From NCBI GenBank assembly GCA_947629215.1, contig CANRCU010000144.1:1-6115 (forward strand): DNA of 6,115 nucleotides, written 5' to 3'. The notes under the pieces were generated by a model. That model was given only the letters and a program-made list of their open reading frames with translations. It was not told the DNA's origin and made no database searches. Positions 5,932 to 6,115 of the stretch are shown piece by piece; position 1 is the first letter of the stretch; every line of letters starts with the position of its first letter. Position numbers and translations under genes: made by a program. This DNA comes from an uncultured Clostridia bacterium (lineage in GTDB: Bacteria > Bacillota > Clostridia > Lachnospirales > CAG-274).

Positions 5932-6115
5932 TCAATATACGCCAAGATAATTCTGGATCTCCCACTGGCTGACAAACATTCTGAACTGATCCCATTCTGC
6001 CTTTTTGGATTTAACAAATGCCTTATAGCAATGTTCGCCAAGAACTTCCTTAACAAGACCGTCCTCTTCCATAGCAACGATAGCTTCGTAAAGGCTGCCG
6101 GGCAGATTCTTTACA
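5932..6115 (-). CDS. glnA: Glutamine synthetase type I, C-terminal 60 codons (cut by window edge)
   Basis: Glutamine synthetase makes glutamine from glutamate, ammonia and ATP and is the central ammonium-assimilation enzyme. Only the end of the gene is visible, read on the - strand from 6114 to the TGA at 5932-5934. The 60 residues begin VKNLPGSLYEAIVAMEEDG, continue through LVKEVLGEHCYKAFV and KSKKAEWDQF, and finish VSQWEIQNYLGVY. LP-SLYEA, LGEH, K-AEWD and the terminal S-QWEI--YL match the C-terminus of bacterial type I GlnA very closely, so the identification is secure despite the truncation. The catalytic domain, any adenylylation site and the promoter/leader lie outside the window. An intrinsic terminator follows 28 bases later, then the ANTAR gene on the same strand. 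A truncated pseudogene upstream cannot be excluded from this piece alone. Confidence 0.95.
   Translation of the reverse strand, partial: VKNLPGSLYEAIVAMEEDGLVKEVLGEHCYKAFVKSKKAEWDQFRMFVSQWEIQNYLGVY

Noticed and set aside
5841..6077. 78-codon open frame on the - strand overlapping glnA
   Set aside because: It is in a different frame from the clearly recognisable GlnA C-terminus and runs through the glnA terminator hairpin.
1..6115. Mobile element, CRISPR array, toxin-antitoxin pair or defence system
   Set aside because: No transposase, integrase, direct-repeat array or small paired genes were seen. The MoxR-DUF58 pair is a general chaperone-like module and not by itself evidence of a defence system.

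Overview
The window reads as a chromosomal segment of an anaerobic gut-type Firmicute, most likely class Clostridia near Ruminococcus/Oscillospiraceae. The basis is the character of the LepA, RfbD and RfbC sequences (judged from memory, not by a search), frequent ATA isoleucine codons, strong purine-rich Shine-Dalgarno sites, a TTG start, and a glutamine synthetase gene paired with an ANTAR regulator gene, an arrangement I recall from clostridia. No RNA genes, mobile elements, CRISPR arrays or frameshifts were seen.

Left part (1-1748, + strand): the 3' part of a MoxR-type AAA+ ATPase gene, open at the left edge, is followed one base later by a short DUF58/vWA gene. The two form the core of a MoxR chaperone-like module, but the membrane vWA (BatA-like) and transglutaminase genes that often follow are absent; lepA comes next.

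Middle (1783-5173, + strand): a short spacer with a possible promoter leads into lepA (elongation factor 4, TTG start). Two dTDP-L-rhamnose genes follow closely: rfbD (reductase) 16 nt after lepA, and rfbC (epimerase) 10 nt after rfbD, with the rfbC Shine-Dalgarno overlapping the rfbD stop. They look like one transcription unit joining a translation factor to the last two steps of rhamnose precursor synthesis. rfbA and rfbB are not in view.

Right part (5134-6115, - strand): a hairpin terminator lies between the convergent rfbC and an ANTAR gene. The ANTAR protein has a C-terminal RNA-binding domain and a receiver-like N-terminus that lacks the usual phosphorylation residues. Upstream of it on the same strand are a well-formed sigma-A-type promoter, a strong intrinsic terminator, and the last 60 codons of glnA (type I glutamine synthetase) running off the right edge. 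The likely theme is nitrogen-responsive antitermination, but the probable RNA target, the glnA leader, lies outside the window.

This is mostly ordinary core-genome content. The points most worth a second look are the glnA-ANTAR unit with its degenerate receiver, the reduced MoxR-DUF58 pair with an altered metal-site motif, and the lepA-rfbD-rfbC linkage.
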